A program made the position numbers and the translations under genes. 58,263 bases of DNA, from contig JAEUKG010000096.1 in assembly GCA_016794325.1 (NCBI GenBank), positions 1-58,263 on the forward strand. The letters are read 5' to 3'. The notes beneath the pieces are model-generated. The model was not told the DNA's origin, did no database searches, and was given only the letters and a program-made list of their open reading frames with translations. The DNA comes from Myxococcales bacterium (GTDB lineage Bacteria > Myxococcota_A > Polyangia > Polyangiales > Polyangiaceae). Below are positions 41,143 to 51,215 of the stretch, piece by piece (position 1 is the stretch's first letter; each line of letters begins with the position of its first letter).

Positions 41143-41538
41143 TCAGAACGGCACGAGGTCGCAATCCAGGGCGCGCGCGCAACGCTCCACGAGGGGCTTC
41201 TGCGCGGCCTCCTCTTCGTCGGACGTGTAGGCGAAGCGGAGCGCCTCCCCGGGGAGGGCGACGAGCCGAACCAGCGCCGAGGGGTCGTCGCCGAAGCGGA
41301 TCACCAGCGCCTCGCCGGGCCGAAGGCGCTGGAGCCGGCTCGCGTGGGCGAGCGCTTCTTCGTGGCGACCGAAGAAGAGCCGAGGCGGCGACCGCTGGAT
41401 CCACGCGGCCAGCGCCGAAGCCGCGCGCGCGCCCTCCTCCTCGTCGACGACGACGCACGCGAACGCTCGCCGGAGCCGGTCGGCGAGCTCCTGAGCCGGC
41501 AGTCGTGCCACGCCTCGCGGGCTCAGCTCGTGACCCAT
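41143..41538 (-). CDS. Hypothetical protein in palindrome-bounded patch
   Basis: 131 residues, no signal peptide. Alpha/beta character with a conserved-looking core FACVVVDEEEGARAASALAAWI and LRPGEALVIRFGDDPSALVRLV, acidic loops and a C-terminal DLVPF. No family recognised. It lies between palindrome copies 3 and 4, on the same strand as the SMI1/KNR4-like gene upstream. Start ATG at 41538; upstream ribosome site is weak. Confidence 0.65.
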   Translation of the reverse strand: MGHELSPRGVARLPAQELADRLRRAFACVVVDEEEGARAASALAAWIQRSPPRLFFGRHEEALAHASRLQRLRPGEALVIRFGDDPSALVRLVALPGEALRFAYTSDEEEAAQKPLVERCARALDCDLVPF

Positions 41539-41616
41539 CGGCGCTCCGCGGGCGGGTGGGCCTCGCGCGCGGCGCGGACCGCGTTCGCTCTATGCCGAAT
41601 AGGATAGCCTCGGCCG

Positions 41617-41634
41617 TTCACTGTCGAGAGTGAA
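41617..41634. repeat. 18-bp palindrome, copy 4
   Basis: TTCACTGTCGAGAGTGAA; the symmetry extends to CCG...CGG on both sides. Lies between genes 41143-41538 and 41678-42241. Confidence 0.9.
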
Positions 41635-41677
41635 CGGCGGGCCGCCCCGGACCGAAGGCGATCGGCGCGCCTCCGCG

Positions 41678-42241
41678 TCACCGGCGGCTCCCCGGCCACG
41701 GCCGACCTCTCGCCGCGCCCTTCTTCGTCAGGACCGGTCGGCGGGTGAACGGATCCAGGATCGTCGCGCGCTCGTCCTCGTAGATCTCGCTCCACAGGTC
41801 GACTCCCTCGAGCCACGCCCGCAGCCACGATCGGACGTTGAACGGGGTGAGCGTCAGGCGCCCCTGGTCGGACGTCACGACGCTCCCCGCCGGGTCGACG
41901 CAGGACCAGGTCGCGCAGCCCCAGTCCCAGATCGGCAAGAGCCCTTCGGGCCAGTCCCCGGCGGCCGGTCCCGCCGACCGGAACGCCGCGTACGTCGAGA
42001 GGACCGACTCGTCCCCCGCGAGGGGGAGCGACGCGTACCCGGGGCCGATCCCGCCGTCGGCGACCTCTCGGTACACGCGCCGGAGGAACGAGTCGAGCGG
42101 CCCCCCGGCGGCGCGCTCGACCGCGGCGACCACCTCCTCCGAGGCCGGGGCGACGCGCGCGACGGGCGCGCGCACGCGCGGCGGCGGCGCCTCGGCGCGG
42201 AGCCTCTCCAAGAGCTCGTCGTCTTCGCTCGAGTCCGTCAT
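41678..42241 (-). CDS. SMI1/KNR4 (SUKH)-family-like protein
   Basis: 187 residues. Core resembles SUKH proteins: an N-terminal helical part with PLDSFLRRVYREVADGG, then LPIWDWGCATWSCVDPAGSVV (about 108-128), the usual WGC-x-x-x-x-CVD strand pair, and a C-terminal helix WLRAWLEGVDLW. Bacterial SUKH proteins are often immunity proteins against polymorphic toxins, or standalone. No toxin is seen nearby. ATG at 42241 chosen over 42337, whose extra N-terminus is a basic, Arg-rich lead. Confidence 0.7.
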   Translation of the reverse strand: MTDSSEDDELLERLRAEAPPPRVRAPVARVAPASEEVVAAVERAAGGPLDSFLRRVYREVADGGIGPGYASLPLAGDESVLSTYAAFRSAGPAAGDWPEGLLPIWDWGCATWSCVDPAGSVVTSDQGRLTLTPFNVRSWLRAWLEGVDLWSEIYEDERATILDPFTRRPVLTKKGAARGRPWPGSRR

Positions 42242-42348
42242 CTCCCGCCGCAGGCGCCATCGTACTCGAGCGAGGCGGGCGAGCACACCCCTCCGGCGCC
42301 GGGCTTTGCGACGCTCCGAGAATCCGCATCGGGACATGCCGCGCCTCG

Positions 42349-42366
42349 TTCACTCTCGAGAGTGAA
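42349..42366. repeat. 18-bp palindrome, copy 5
   Basis: TTCACTCTCGAGAGTGAA, perfect. Lies between the divergent SUKH-like gene and the kinase gene; the last copy seen. Confidence 0.9.
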
Positions 42367-42509
42367 CCGGGCGGCGCCGAGCGGGCGCGGGGCGCCGACG
42401 AGCCTCCCTGCGCGCCGCCCGACCGCGCGCGAGGGGCGGCGGCGGCCCCCGGGGCCGGCCCCCGCCGACTCGCTCTGCCCTCCGTCGTCGAGCGTCCCCG
42501 CGCTTCTGA

Positions 42510-42515
42510 TAGGAT
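42510..42515 (+). promoter_or_regulatory. -10-like TAGGAT, 6 nt before the GTG at 42522
   Basis: Exact leaderless-type spacing; supports the GTG start of the kinase. Confidence 0.5.
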
Positions 42516-42521
42516 CCCCCC

Positions 42522-44465
<1,944 letters not shown>

Positions 44466-44650
44466 GGGCCAGCCCACGAATTTCGCGCCCCCCCGGCTTG
44501 TCCCGAGCCCCCGGCGGCGCGCCGCCGGATCTCGCAGAGGGCGGCCGAGGCACCTCCGCGCGGAACGCGCGATTGCCTCGTATTTTTCGGCAGTTAACCA
44601 CACCACGCGAACGGGTGACATGACGCCGCGCCCCAGCCGAGCCATATCGA

Positions 44651-45397
44651 ATGCCGATGATCGCGCCGCGCAGCCCCTCCGCCAAGAAGCCCGCCCCCTC
44701 CGCCCTCCCGCTCGTCCGCGGACGCGCCCTCTCGATCGGCGGCGCGGACGCCGTCGCCGAGACCACGCGCGGCAGCTCCTGGTCCGCGCCCGCTGGCCCC
44801 GTCGTCGGGCTCGACGGGCCCCGCAAGAAGTCGATCGCCCCCGAGCTGCTCGCCACCGCGCGCGCGAAGCACGCGAGCGTCGCCGCGTACGCCCGGCTCG
44901 TCTGCCAGCTCCTCGCCCTCGGCGCCCCCGCTCGCGTCGTCGACAAGACCCAGCGCGCGATGGGCGATCAGCTCCGGCACGCGACCATGGCCTTCGGCCT
45001 CCTCGCGTCGTGCGGCGAGCCGCTCCAGCCGCGTCCCCTCCCGGAGGCCGCGGCCCCGATGCCCACCGGCGAGGCCCTCGCGCCCGCGGTGCTCCGCGAC
45101 GTCATCCACCACGGCTGCGTGACCGAGACCCTCACCGCCCACTGGGCGGCGCGACGCGCCGACGTGCACGCGTCGATGGAGATCCGTGAGTACTACAACC
45201 AACTCGCGGAGGACGGCGCCCGCCACGCCGCGCTCGCGTTCGAGACCTTGACCTGGCTCTTGGCCGACGCCCCCTCGCTGGCGCCGCTCGCGGCCGCCCA
45301 AGTCGCCGCCCTCGAGGCGAGCGATCTGCCCGACATGAAGGCGGTGGTGCTCCCCCTCTTCGAGGCCGCGCTCCGCCCGCCCGCGCCGAACACCTGA
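44651..45397 (+). CDS. Degenerate ferritin-like domain protein
   Basis: 248 residues. A disordered N-terminus (1-65), then a four-helix ferritin-like bundle: KHASVAAYARLVCQLLALGAP, DQLRHATMAFGLLAS, CVTETLTAHWAARRA, AEDGARHAALAFE. Myxococcota relatives carry Glu, Glu-x-x-His, Glu, Glu-x-x-His ligands; here the first Glu is Lys, the second Gln (QLRH) and the fourth Gly (GARH), leaving one Glu and two His. It probably cannot bind a di-iron centre. Lies between two kinase genes, 34 bases before the next start. Start not supported by a strong ribosome site. Confidence 0.75.
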   Translation: MPMIAPRSPSAKKPAPSALPLVRGRALSIGGADAVAETTRGSSWSAPAGPVVGLDGPRKKSIAPELLATARAKHASVAAYARLVCQLLALGAPARVVDKTQRAMGDQLRHATMAFGLLASCGEPLQPRPLPEAAAPMPTGEALAPAVLRDVIHHGCVTETLTAHWAARRADVHASMEIREYYNQLAEDGARHAALAFETLTWLLADAPSLAPLAAAQVAALEASDLPDMKAVVLPLFEAALRPPAPNT

Positions 45398-45418
45398 GTG
45401 TCTCCTCACCGGGCACGC

Positions 45419-45424
45419 TACGAT
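45419..45424 (+). promoter_or_regulatory. -10-like TACGAT, 6 nt before the GTG at 45431
   Basis: Exact leaderless-type spacing; supports GTG 45431 rather than GTG 45398. Confidence 0.5.
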
Positions 45425-45430
45425 GCCCGG

Positions 45431-46966
45431 GTGACCTCGGCGTCCCCTCGGCTGACGGAACGCTACCGAGTCCTCGAGCGGCTCGGCAGCGGCGGCATGG
45501 GCGAGGTCTACGCCGCGCGCGACGAGACCGAGCAGCGCGACGTCGCGGTGAAGATCCTCTCGGTCGAGGCCGCGCAGGACCTCGAGTCGATCGCCCGGTT
45601 CGTGCGCGAGGCGCGCCTCGCCGAGCGCGTGGTGCACGAGAACGTGGTCCGCGTGCTCGAGCTCGGCACGACCGACGCGGGCACCCCCTTCCTCGTCCTC
45701 GAGCGCCTCGTGGGCGAGACGCTCGAGGCGCGCCTCCTGCGCGGGCAGCTCTCGCTCGTCGACGCGGCGCGCGTGGGCGTCGGGATCCTCGCCGGGCTCG
45801 AGGCGATCCACGCCGAGCAGGTCATCCACCGCGACGTGAAGCCCGCGAACGTGTTCCTCGTCGGCGGGTCGGTCGATCGCGTCAAGCTCATCGACTTCGG
45901 CGTCGCCAAGCTCCTCGGGGATCGCGGCCTCACCCGCACCGGCACCCTCGTCGGCACCCCCGTCTACATGGCTCCCGAGCAGCTCCGCGACGAGGGGGTC
46001 GACATGCGCACCGACATCTACGGCGCGGGCGCGACGCTCTACGAGGCGCTCACCGGGCGGCCTCCGTTCGTGGAGGACGGCGCCCGCCTCTACAAGGCCG
46101 TCCTCACCGGCGCGCTCGTCCCTCTCCGCGACCTCCGCCCCTCCATCGATCCCGAGCTCGCCTCGATCGTCCACACCGCGCTCGCCAAAGACTCCGCGCT
46201 TCGCTTCCGCACCGCGATCGAGATGCACGAGCGCCTCGCCGCGTGGCTCGCCCTCGCCTCCAATCGCGTCTTGCCGAGCTCGCGTCGACCGCGCGAGGGC
46301 GGGTCGGTCAGGCCCCCCTCCGCGCCGGCCGCGGCTGTGCCCGACGGCGGCGAGCGGAGGGCGAAGCGCGCGCGGTCACCCCTCGGGGTCGGCGTCGCCG
46401 CCGTCGTCGGCGCGCTCGTGCTCGTGAGCCTCGCGGCCGGCGCGCTCGCGGCGGTCGTGACACGACCGCGCAAGTTGGTGACACCGGTCCGCGCGCTCGC
46501 CGCTCCCCCGGAGGCAGCGGCCGCGGACGCCTCGCCGCCCGAGAGCGCGGCGCCGATCGCGCCGTCGTCGAGCGAGGCGAGGTCCGCCGCGGCCAAGCCG
46601 GTCCGAGCCCCGACCTTGACGTACACCGAGAACATCGGCGGGGGCGCCTCGTCGTTCATCAGCGAAGCGGACGCGGACCGCATCCGGGCGGCGTTCATGC
46701 GCTACAGGCGCGAGACGCTCACCCCGGCCATCCGCCGGTGCCTCGTCCCCGTCCGGAGCCCGTGCGAGGCGACCCTGAGCTGCAACGTGTCGACGCGCGA
46801 GGGGACGCACGTGCGCGTGGTCAACGGCCATGATTGCTTCGACGAGCGGACGACGGCTTGCCTGGGGCGGATCCCGGACATGCCCGTACCCCCGCTCGAG
46901 GACCGCCCGACCGAGCACCTGTGGGTGTGGTCCGGCGGGTACTACGTCCGGCTCGTCTACCGGTGA
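45431..46966 (+). CDS. Ser/Thr protein kinase with C-terminal AgmX/TonB-like domain
   Basis: 511 residues. Kinase domain about 12-275: GSGGMGEVY, AVKIL, HRDVKPAN near 133, DFG near 154, GTPVYMAPEQ. Basic juxtamembrane linker, transmembrane helix about 320-340, Ala/Pro stalk, then a C-terminal domain from about 395 (AFMRYRRETLTPAIRRCL...CEATLSCNVSTREGTHVRVVNGHDCFDERTTACLGRI) of the type found at the end of AgmX/gliding-related Myxococcota proteins. Probably an envelope sensor kinase. The small lipoprotein that follows at 47002 carries a related tail. Confidence 0.92.
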   Translation: MTSASPRLTERYRVLERLGSGGMGEVYAARDETEQRDVAVKILSVEAAQDLESIARFVREARLAERVVHENVVRVLELGTTDAGTPFLVLERLVGETLEARLLRGQLSLVDAARVGVGILAGLEAIHAEQVIHRDVKPANVFLVGGSVDRVKLIDFGVAKLLGDRGLTRTGTLVGTPVYMAPEQLRDEGVDMRTDIYGAGATLYEALTGRPPFVEDGARLYKAVLTGALVPLRDLRPSIDPELASIVHTALAKDSALRFRTAIEMHERLAAWLALASNRVLPSSRRPREGGSVRPPSAPAAAVPDGGERRAKRARSPLGVGVAAVVGALVLVSLAAGALAAVVTRPRKLVTPVRALAAPPEAAAADASPPESAAPIAPSSSEARSAAAKPVRAPTLTYTENIGGGASSFISEADADRIRAAFMRYRRETLTPAIRRCLVPVRSPCEATLSCNVSTREGTHVRVVNGHDCFDERTTACLGRIPDMPVPPLEDRPTEHLWVWSGGYYVRLVYR

Positions 46967-47001
46967 CCCCCGGGTCGCCGCGTTGCGCGGCCTCCCGAAC
47001 G

Positions 47002-47481
47002 ATGAAAGACTGGGCCATCGTGCGCTCCCTCCTTCGTGTCGCCGCGGCCGCGGCGCTGCTCGTCGCCTGCGGCGGCGAGGCCCCCCCTCCGCCCAAGGCC
47101 CCCACCACCACGACCCACCCCGCGCCGGCCCCGCGCGAGAAGGTGCGGCACGGCGGCGGTGGCGCGTTCCACACCACCGGGATGAGCTACGAGGAGGCGC
47201 TGAACGTGCCCGAGGACCTCGACGCGGTGAAGCGCGAGCCCGAGCTGTCGAACACCGAGCTGTCGGCGCCGCTGAGGAGCGCGGCGTTCATCGGCGAGTG
47301 CGGGGCTCCGGACTCGATGAAGGTCACCGTCAAGGTCGCGGTCGTCGACGGCCGCGCGATGGGCGTCTCGGTCGCGGTCTCGCCGGACGACCCCGAGATC
47401 GCGCAGTGCATCGACAAAGCCGTGCGCGCGCTGTCGTGGCGCGTGAGCAAGAAGCGCTTCTCGCTCACGACCGTGTACTGA
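47002..47481 (+). CDS. Lipoprotein with AgmX-like C-terminal domain
   Basis: 159 residues. Signal peptide ends LLVACGG (lipobox), Pro/Thr linker, then a short alpha/beta domain LRSAAFIGECGAPDSMKVTVKVAVVDGRAMGVSVAV...IAQCIDKAVRALSWRVSKKRFSLTTVY with two Cys, resembling the tail of the kinase at 45431-46966 (substrate strand plus C...CI..AVR helix). The GTG at 47020 is an equally good start for the signal peptide. Same strand as the kinase, 35 bases later, so probably co-transcribed and working with it. Confidence 0.7.
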   Translation: MKDWAIVRSLLRVAAAAALLVACGGEAPPPPKAPTTTTHPAPAPREKVRHGGGGAFHTTGMSYEEALNVPEDLDAVKREPELSNTELSAPLRSAAFIGECGAPDSMKVTVKVAVVDGRAMGVSVAVSPDDPEIAQCIDKAVRALSWRVSKKRFSLTTVY

Positions 47482-47486
47482 GCCGC

Positions 47487-48404
47487 CTACTCCGCCGCCG
47501 ACGCGACCCGCGCGGCCGCGGGGGAGAGGAGGTGCTCGAGCGCCGCGCCGATCTCGCGGTGGGCGTGGCGGAAGCCGGAGCGGGCAGCGACCTCCGGCAG
47601 CGCGCGCTGCGACGCGAGGACGATCTCCGCGGCCTCCCCGAGCGCGGCCGCGATCGCGAACCTCGGCACGCCGAGGACCGCGGGGCGTCCGAGCGCGCGC
47701 CCGAGCGCGCGCGTGAGCTCGGCGTTGGTCGCCGGCGCGGGGGCGGTGACGTTCATCGGACCGCGGATCGAGCGCGACTCCGCCGCGTGGAGGAGCATCC
47801 CCACCGCGTCGTCGAGGTGGATCCAGGACATCCACTGCTTGCCCCCGGCGATGGCGCCGCCGAGGCCGAGGCGGAACGGCGGGAGCATCGCGGAGAGCGC
47901 GCCGCCGTCGGGTGACAACACCACGCCGAAGCGCGCGAGCACCACGCGGACGCCGAGCGCCTCCGCCTGCAGGGCCTCGGCCTCCCACTCCCGACAGACG
48001 TCGGCGAGGAAGCCCGCGCCCGCCGGATCGCGCTCGGTGAGCTCGTCGTCCCCGCGCGAGCCGTAGAAGCCGACCGCCGAGGCGCAGACGAGCGCGCGCG
48101 GCCGCTCGGCCGACGCCTCGATCGCGCGCACGATGGAGCGCGTCCCCGCGACGCGGGAGGCGCGGATGCGCGCCTTCTTCTCCGGTGACCACCGCCCGCC
48201 GGCGACGGGATCGCCGGCGAGGTGGAAGACGACGTCGGCGCCCTCGAGCGCAGGCGACGGGGCCGGCGCCGAGGTGTCCCAGCGAACGGCCCGCGCCCCC
48301 TCGGGGGCGCGCGACGGATCTCGGACGAGCGCCACCGGAGCGACGAGGCGCGAGGCGAGCGCGCGCCCGATGAGCCCCGTCGCTCCCGTGACGACGGCCT
48401 TCAC
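47487..48404 (-). CDS. TIGR01777-family NAD-dependent epimerase/dehydratase-like protein
   Basis: 305 residues. N-terminal [12 protein letters not shown] Rossmann motif (about 5-16), [20 protein letters not shown], and [11 protein letters not shown] (about 205), all TIGR01777 signatures; C-terminal DUF1731-like [15 protein letters not shown]. Often found with LitR/CarH and photolyase genes in light-regulated loci, consistent with the regulator next door. Cytoplasmic; substrate unknown. GTG start overlaps the fasciclin stop (GTGA), so co-translated. Confidence 0.92.
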   Translation of the reverse strand: MKAVVTGATGLIGRALASRLVAPVALVRDPSRAPEGARAVRWDTSAPAPSPALEGADVVFHLAGDPVAGGRWSPEKKARIRASRVAGTRSIVRAIEASAERPRALVCASAVGFYGSRGDDELTERDPAGAGFLADVCREWEAEALQAEALGVRVVLARFGVVLSPDGGALSAMLPPFRLGLGGAIAGGKQWMSWIHLDDAVGMLLHAAESRSIRGPMNVTAPAPATNAELTRALGRALGRPAVLGVPRFAIAAALGEAAEIVLASQRALPEVAARSGFRHAHREIGAALEHLLSPAAARVASAAE

Positions 48405-48943
48405 TGCGGGATCACCACGGTGTCGATGACGTGGATGACGCCGTTCGAGCAGGCGATGTCGGCCTTCACCACCTTGGCGTCGTTGATCATCACCGAGCCG
48501 CCGGCCGCCGAGACCTTGAGCTCCTTGCCCTGCACCGTCTTCGCCGAGGTGAGCTTGGCCGCGTCGGCCGCCATCACCTTGCCCGAGACGACGTGGTACG
48601 TGAGCACCGCCTTCAGCTTGTCCTTGTTCTCGGGCTTGAGGAGCCCCTCGACCGTGCCCGGCGGGAGCTTGGCGAACGCCTCGTCGGTCGGGGCGAAGAC
48701 GGTGTAGGGGCCGGGGCCCTTGAGCGTGTCGACGAGGTCCGCGGCCTTCACCGCGGCGACCAGCGTCTTGAACTGGCCCGCCGACACGGCGGTGTCGACG
48801 ATGTCGGACTTCGCGCTCGCGCTCGGGCCGCCCTGCGCGCTCGTGGGAGCCGCTGCGCCGGGCTCGCTCTGGGCGCCGCCGCCGCAGCCGGCGAGGGTGA
48901 CGATGGACATGGAGGCGAGGAACGCGAGCGAACGGAGGGACAT
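48401..48943 (-). CDS. Fasciclin (FAS1)-domain lipoprotein
   Basis: 180 residues. Signal peptide ends TLAGC, short linker, then one FAS1 domain: [37 protein letters not shown] (H1 box) to YHVVSGKVM and a terminal [15 protein letters not shown] (H2 box). FAS1 proteins mediate adhesion or lipid binding outside the cell; bacterial ones often accompany carotenoid or light-response genes. AAGGAG lies 7 bases before the ATG; promoter with TTGACA/TATACA overlapping the CarH-type repeats. First gene of the light-regulated pair. Confidence 0.93.
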   Translation of the reverse strand: MSLRSLAFLASMSIVTLAGCGGGAQSEPGAAAPTSAQGGPSASAKSDIVDTAVSAGQFKTLVAAVKAADLVDTLKGPGPYTVFAPTDEAFAKLPPGTVEGLLKPENKDKLKAVLTYHVVSGKVMAADAAKLTSAKTVQGKELKVSAAGGSVMINDAKVVKADIACSNGVIHVIDTVVIPQ

Positions 48944-48978
48944 GGGGATTCTCCTTGAGGTTTCGGGTGACCCCTCCA

Positions 48979-49006
48979 TGTATAGGCTTTGTATAACTTC
49001 TGTCAA
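48979..49006 (-). promoter_or_regulatory. Fasciclin promoter overlapped by three 11-bp direct repeats (CarH-type operator)
   Basis: Plus-strand TGTATA at 48979 and 48990 and TGTCAA at 49001, each 11 bases apart. On the minus strand the third is the exact -35 TTGACA and the first is the -10 TATACA, spaced 16 bases. CarH-type MerR regulators are known to bind tandem repeats of about this length across their promoter; a tetramer bound here would block RNA polymerase in the dark. Confidence 0.7.
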
Positions 49007-49065
49007 GCCCTCGTCCACGCGCGGGGCCCAAATCCGTCGGACCGAAGCCGGAGAGTTCGAGGACA

Positions 49066-50004
49066 ATGGCGGGCATGACCCGCGCGCGCTCCGCCGCCGC
49101 TCCGTCCGGGCCGGCCTATTCGATCCGCGTCGTGTCGCGCATGACGTCGATCGAGCCGGAGACGCTCCGGATGTGGGAGCGCCGCTACGGCTTCCCGACC
49201 CCGAGCCGCACCGAGGGCGGCGCCCGCGTCTACTCGGAGTCGGACGTCACCGCCCTGAACCTCATCGTGCGCGCGATGCGTGAGGGCTACCGCCCCGGCG
49301 AGATCGTCGGCAAGTCGATCCCCGAGCTCGAGGCGATCGCGCGCCGCGCCACCCCCGCCGACGCCGGCGCCGGCGGCCGGCCCGGGCTCGACGATCTCTT
49401 CGCCGCCCTCCTGCGCGACGACGTGCGGGAGCTCCGCGCGATCACGCGGCGCGCCGCGGTGCTCCTCGGGCCCGCGCGGTTCGTCTCCGAGCTCGCCCAG
49501 CCGGCGGCGGCGCGCGCGGGCGACATGTGGAGCGCGGGGGAGCTCGAGGTGCGCCACGAGCACGTGCTCAGCGAGGTACTCTCGACGCAGCTCCACCTCC
49601 TCGCGTCGACGTTCGACGACGCGCAGTCCGGCCCCATCGTGGTCCTCGCGACCCTGCCCGGCGAGCAGCACGGCCTCCCGCTCGACCTCGTCGCCGTCTA
49701 TCTCGGTTCGCACGGCGCGCGGCCGCACGTCGTCGGCGTCGACACGCCGCCGGAGCAGATCGCCGAGGCCGCGCGCGCGTTCGACGCCGACGCGGTGGCG
49801 ATCGGGGTGAGCGGCGCCGCCGACCGCAAGCGCTCGCGCCGCGACCTCCGGACGCTCCTCGACCACCTCCCCCGGAAGGTCAGCGTGTGGCTCGGCGGCG
49901 GCGGAGCCGCGGAGCTCGGCCAGGGCGGCGAGGCGGGCGTGAGCGTCATCGCGAGCTTCGCCGATCTCGACGCCGCGCTGCGCGCGCCCCGGCGCCGCGC
50001 CTGA
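49066..50004 (+). CDS. CarH/LitR-type MerR regulator with B12-binding domain (photoreceptor)
   Basis: 312 residues. MerR HTH with [30 protein letters not shown] (about 26-60). Then a light-sensing helical bundle containing W-x9-EH (W near 155, EH near 165-166), the motif of CarH photoreceptors, and a cobalamin-binding domain with [16 protein letters not shown]: the axial His (about 201) is there, but the usual Gly three residues after it is Pro. Predicted to bind adenosylcobalamin and repress in the dark, releasing DNA in light. Divergent from the fasciclin-epimerase pair, with the repeats 60 bases upstream of its start. Confidence 0.9.
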   Translation: MAGMTRARSAAAPSGPAYSIRVVSRMTSIEPETLRMWERRYGFPTPSRTEGGARVYSESDVTALNLIVRAMREGYRPGEIVGKSIPELEAIARRATPADAGAGGRPGLDDLFAALLRDDVRELRAITRRAAVLLGPARFVSELAQPAAARAGDMWSAGELEVRHEHVLSEVLSTQLHLLASTFDDAQSGPIVVLATLPGEQHGLPLDLVAVYLGSHGARPHVVGVDTPPEQIAEAARAFDADAVAIGVSGAADRKRSRRDLRTLLDHLPRKVSVWLGGGGAAELGQGGEAGVSVIASFADLDAALRAPRRRA

Positions 50005-50074
50005 GGCCTTAGAAGGCCCCCGCGGGGGAAGTCCGGCGCGTTCCTGGCGTAGACCAATCCAGGAAGGACGGACG

Positions 50075-51211
50075 ATGAAGAGAATCGGAACGTTGTTGGT
50101 CGGCCTCACCCTCGCGACGCAGGTCGGCTGCGCCGGGATCAAGATCGACTCGAAGATCGACGCCAAGCTCCCCTCGGTCGGCAACGAGGGTGGAGCGAAG
50201 AACGAGGCCAAGGGCAAGGCGGGCGCGACCCAGACCACCGCCGCCGAGCAGCCCGCGGCGCCGCGCGCGCCCGAGCGCCGCTCCGGCGGCGAGGCCAAGG
50301 GCGAAGACGGCCCGGACTACGCGAAGATGTCGGAGGCCGAGGTCGCGAAGATCAAGGTGAAGCTCGTGTTCGGCGAGCTCCACGAGCCCACCGTCACCGA
50401 GAAGAACGGCCGCCACGTGAAGGGCTCGGTCAAGAGCTACTTCGACAAGGGCTGGCGCGAGCAGGCCTTCGACCGCCGCTGGCGCAGCATCATGGACGCC
50501 AAGTATCCCGACTGGGAGAAGAGCCGCTGCCAGAAGGTGGCCGCCGACGTCACCGACCCGAAGATGGGCGAGGTTCGGTGCGACGGCGAGCTCCGCCACG
50601 TGCTCTACCGGCTCGACACCGTCGAGGCCGCGCTCGCCGCCATCAACGACGCCGCGTTCACCAAGGAGACGCGGGCGCGGTTCCTCAAGACCGCCGGCCA
50701 ATACGACACCTACGGAGACTTCTCGGTCTCGAACTATCCCGGTTGGCTGCACCTGAACCTCAAGGACGACCGCCCGATGAAGGAGTGGCGGCGCCCGGTG
50801 CTCCGCGCGCTCATCGGCTTCGCGAAGCAGAACCAGCTCGACGCCACCGAGCTCGAGGGCGCGCTCGCGGCGACGCCGCAGTACCGGTGCCGGTGGGATC
50901 CGTGGGTGTTCCAGCGCGACCACCTCGGCGGCGGCAACTTCGACGCCAAGCTCCACGCCTCGCGCGGGGTGCGGCCGCTCTACAAGAACGAGAGCTACCG
51001 CGCCGGCGGTGAGGTCGCGTGCTCGGCGGTGCCGAAGGCGAGCCAGGACGCCGACGCGCTGCGAGCGGCCAAGGGGGAGTGGAAGCGCCCCGACGACGTG
51101 CTCGCGACCGAGCTCCTGCCCCGCGAGGACTGGGAGGTCTACCGCAACGACCTCGGGATCGTGATGGGCAAGGAGCGGGTGGAGAAGGTCTACGTCCGCG
51201 AGGAGTTCTGA
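50075..51211 (+). CDS. Lipoprotein of unknown function
   Basis: 378 residues. AGGAAGGA ribosome site; signal peptide ends TQVGCAG (lipobox Cys about 19). An Ala/Gly/Lys linker runs to about 80, then a folded region with Trp/Tyr-rich motifs (SYFDKGWREQAFDRRWRSIMDAKYPDWEK; YDTYGDFSVSNYPGWLHLN) and four Cys (KSRCQKV, VRCDGEL, YRCRWD, VACSAV). No known family seen. Convergent with 51216-51974, 4 bases between stops. Confidence 0.75.
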   Translation: MKRIGTLLVGLTLATQVGCAGIKIDSKIDAKLPSVGNEGGAKNEAKGKAGATQTTAAEQPAAPRAPERRSGGEAKGEDGPDYAKMSEAEVAKIKVKLVFGELHEPTVTEKNGRHVKGSVKSYFDKGWREQAFDRRWRSIMDAKYPDWEKSRCQKVAADVTDPKMGEVRCDGELRHVLYRLDTVEAALAAINDAAFTKETRARFLKTAGQYDTYGDFSVSNYPGWLHLNLKDDRPMKEWRRPVLRALIGFAKQNQLDATELEGALAATPQYRCRWDPWVFQRDHLGGGNFDAKLHASRGVRPLYKNESYRAGGEVACSAVPKASQDADALRAAKGEWKRPDDVLATELLPREDWEVYRNDLGIVMGKERVEKVYVREEF

Positions 51212-51215
51212 CCGC

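Noticed and set aside
41678-42241. A polymorphic toxin-immunity pair around the SUKH-like gene
   Set aside because: No neighbouring frame shows a toxin delivery region (Rhs, PAAR, VgrG) or a recognisable toxin tip; only the immunity-like half is supported.
39524-42366. 18-bp palindromes as rho-independent terminators
   Set aside because: No T-run follows them, the arms meet without a loop, and two of the five lie at divergent junctions where a terminator makes no sense.
40938-42366. Palindrome copies as cloning-site artefacts, since several contain CTCGAG
   Set aside because: Copies differ at the CTCGAG positions (CTCGAC, GTCGAG), and the symmetry extends well beyond the six bases, so they look natural.
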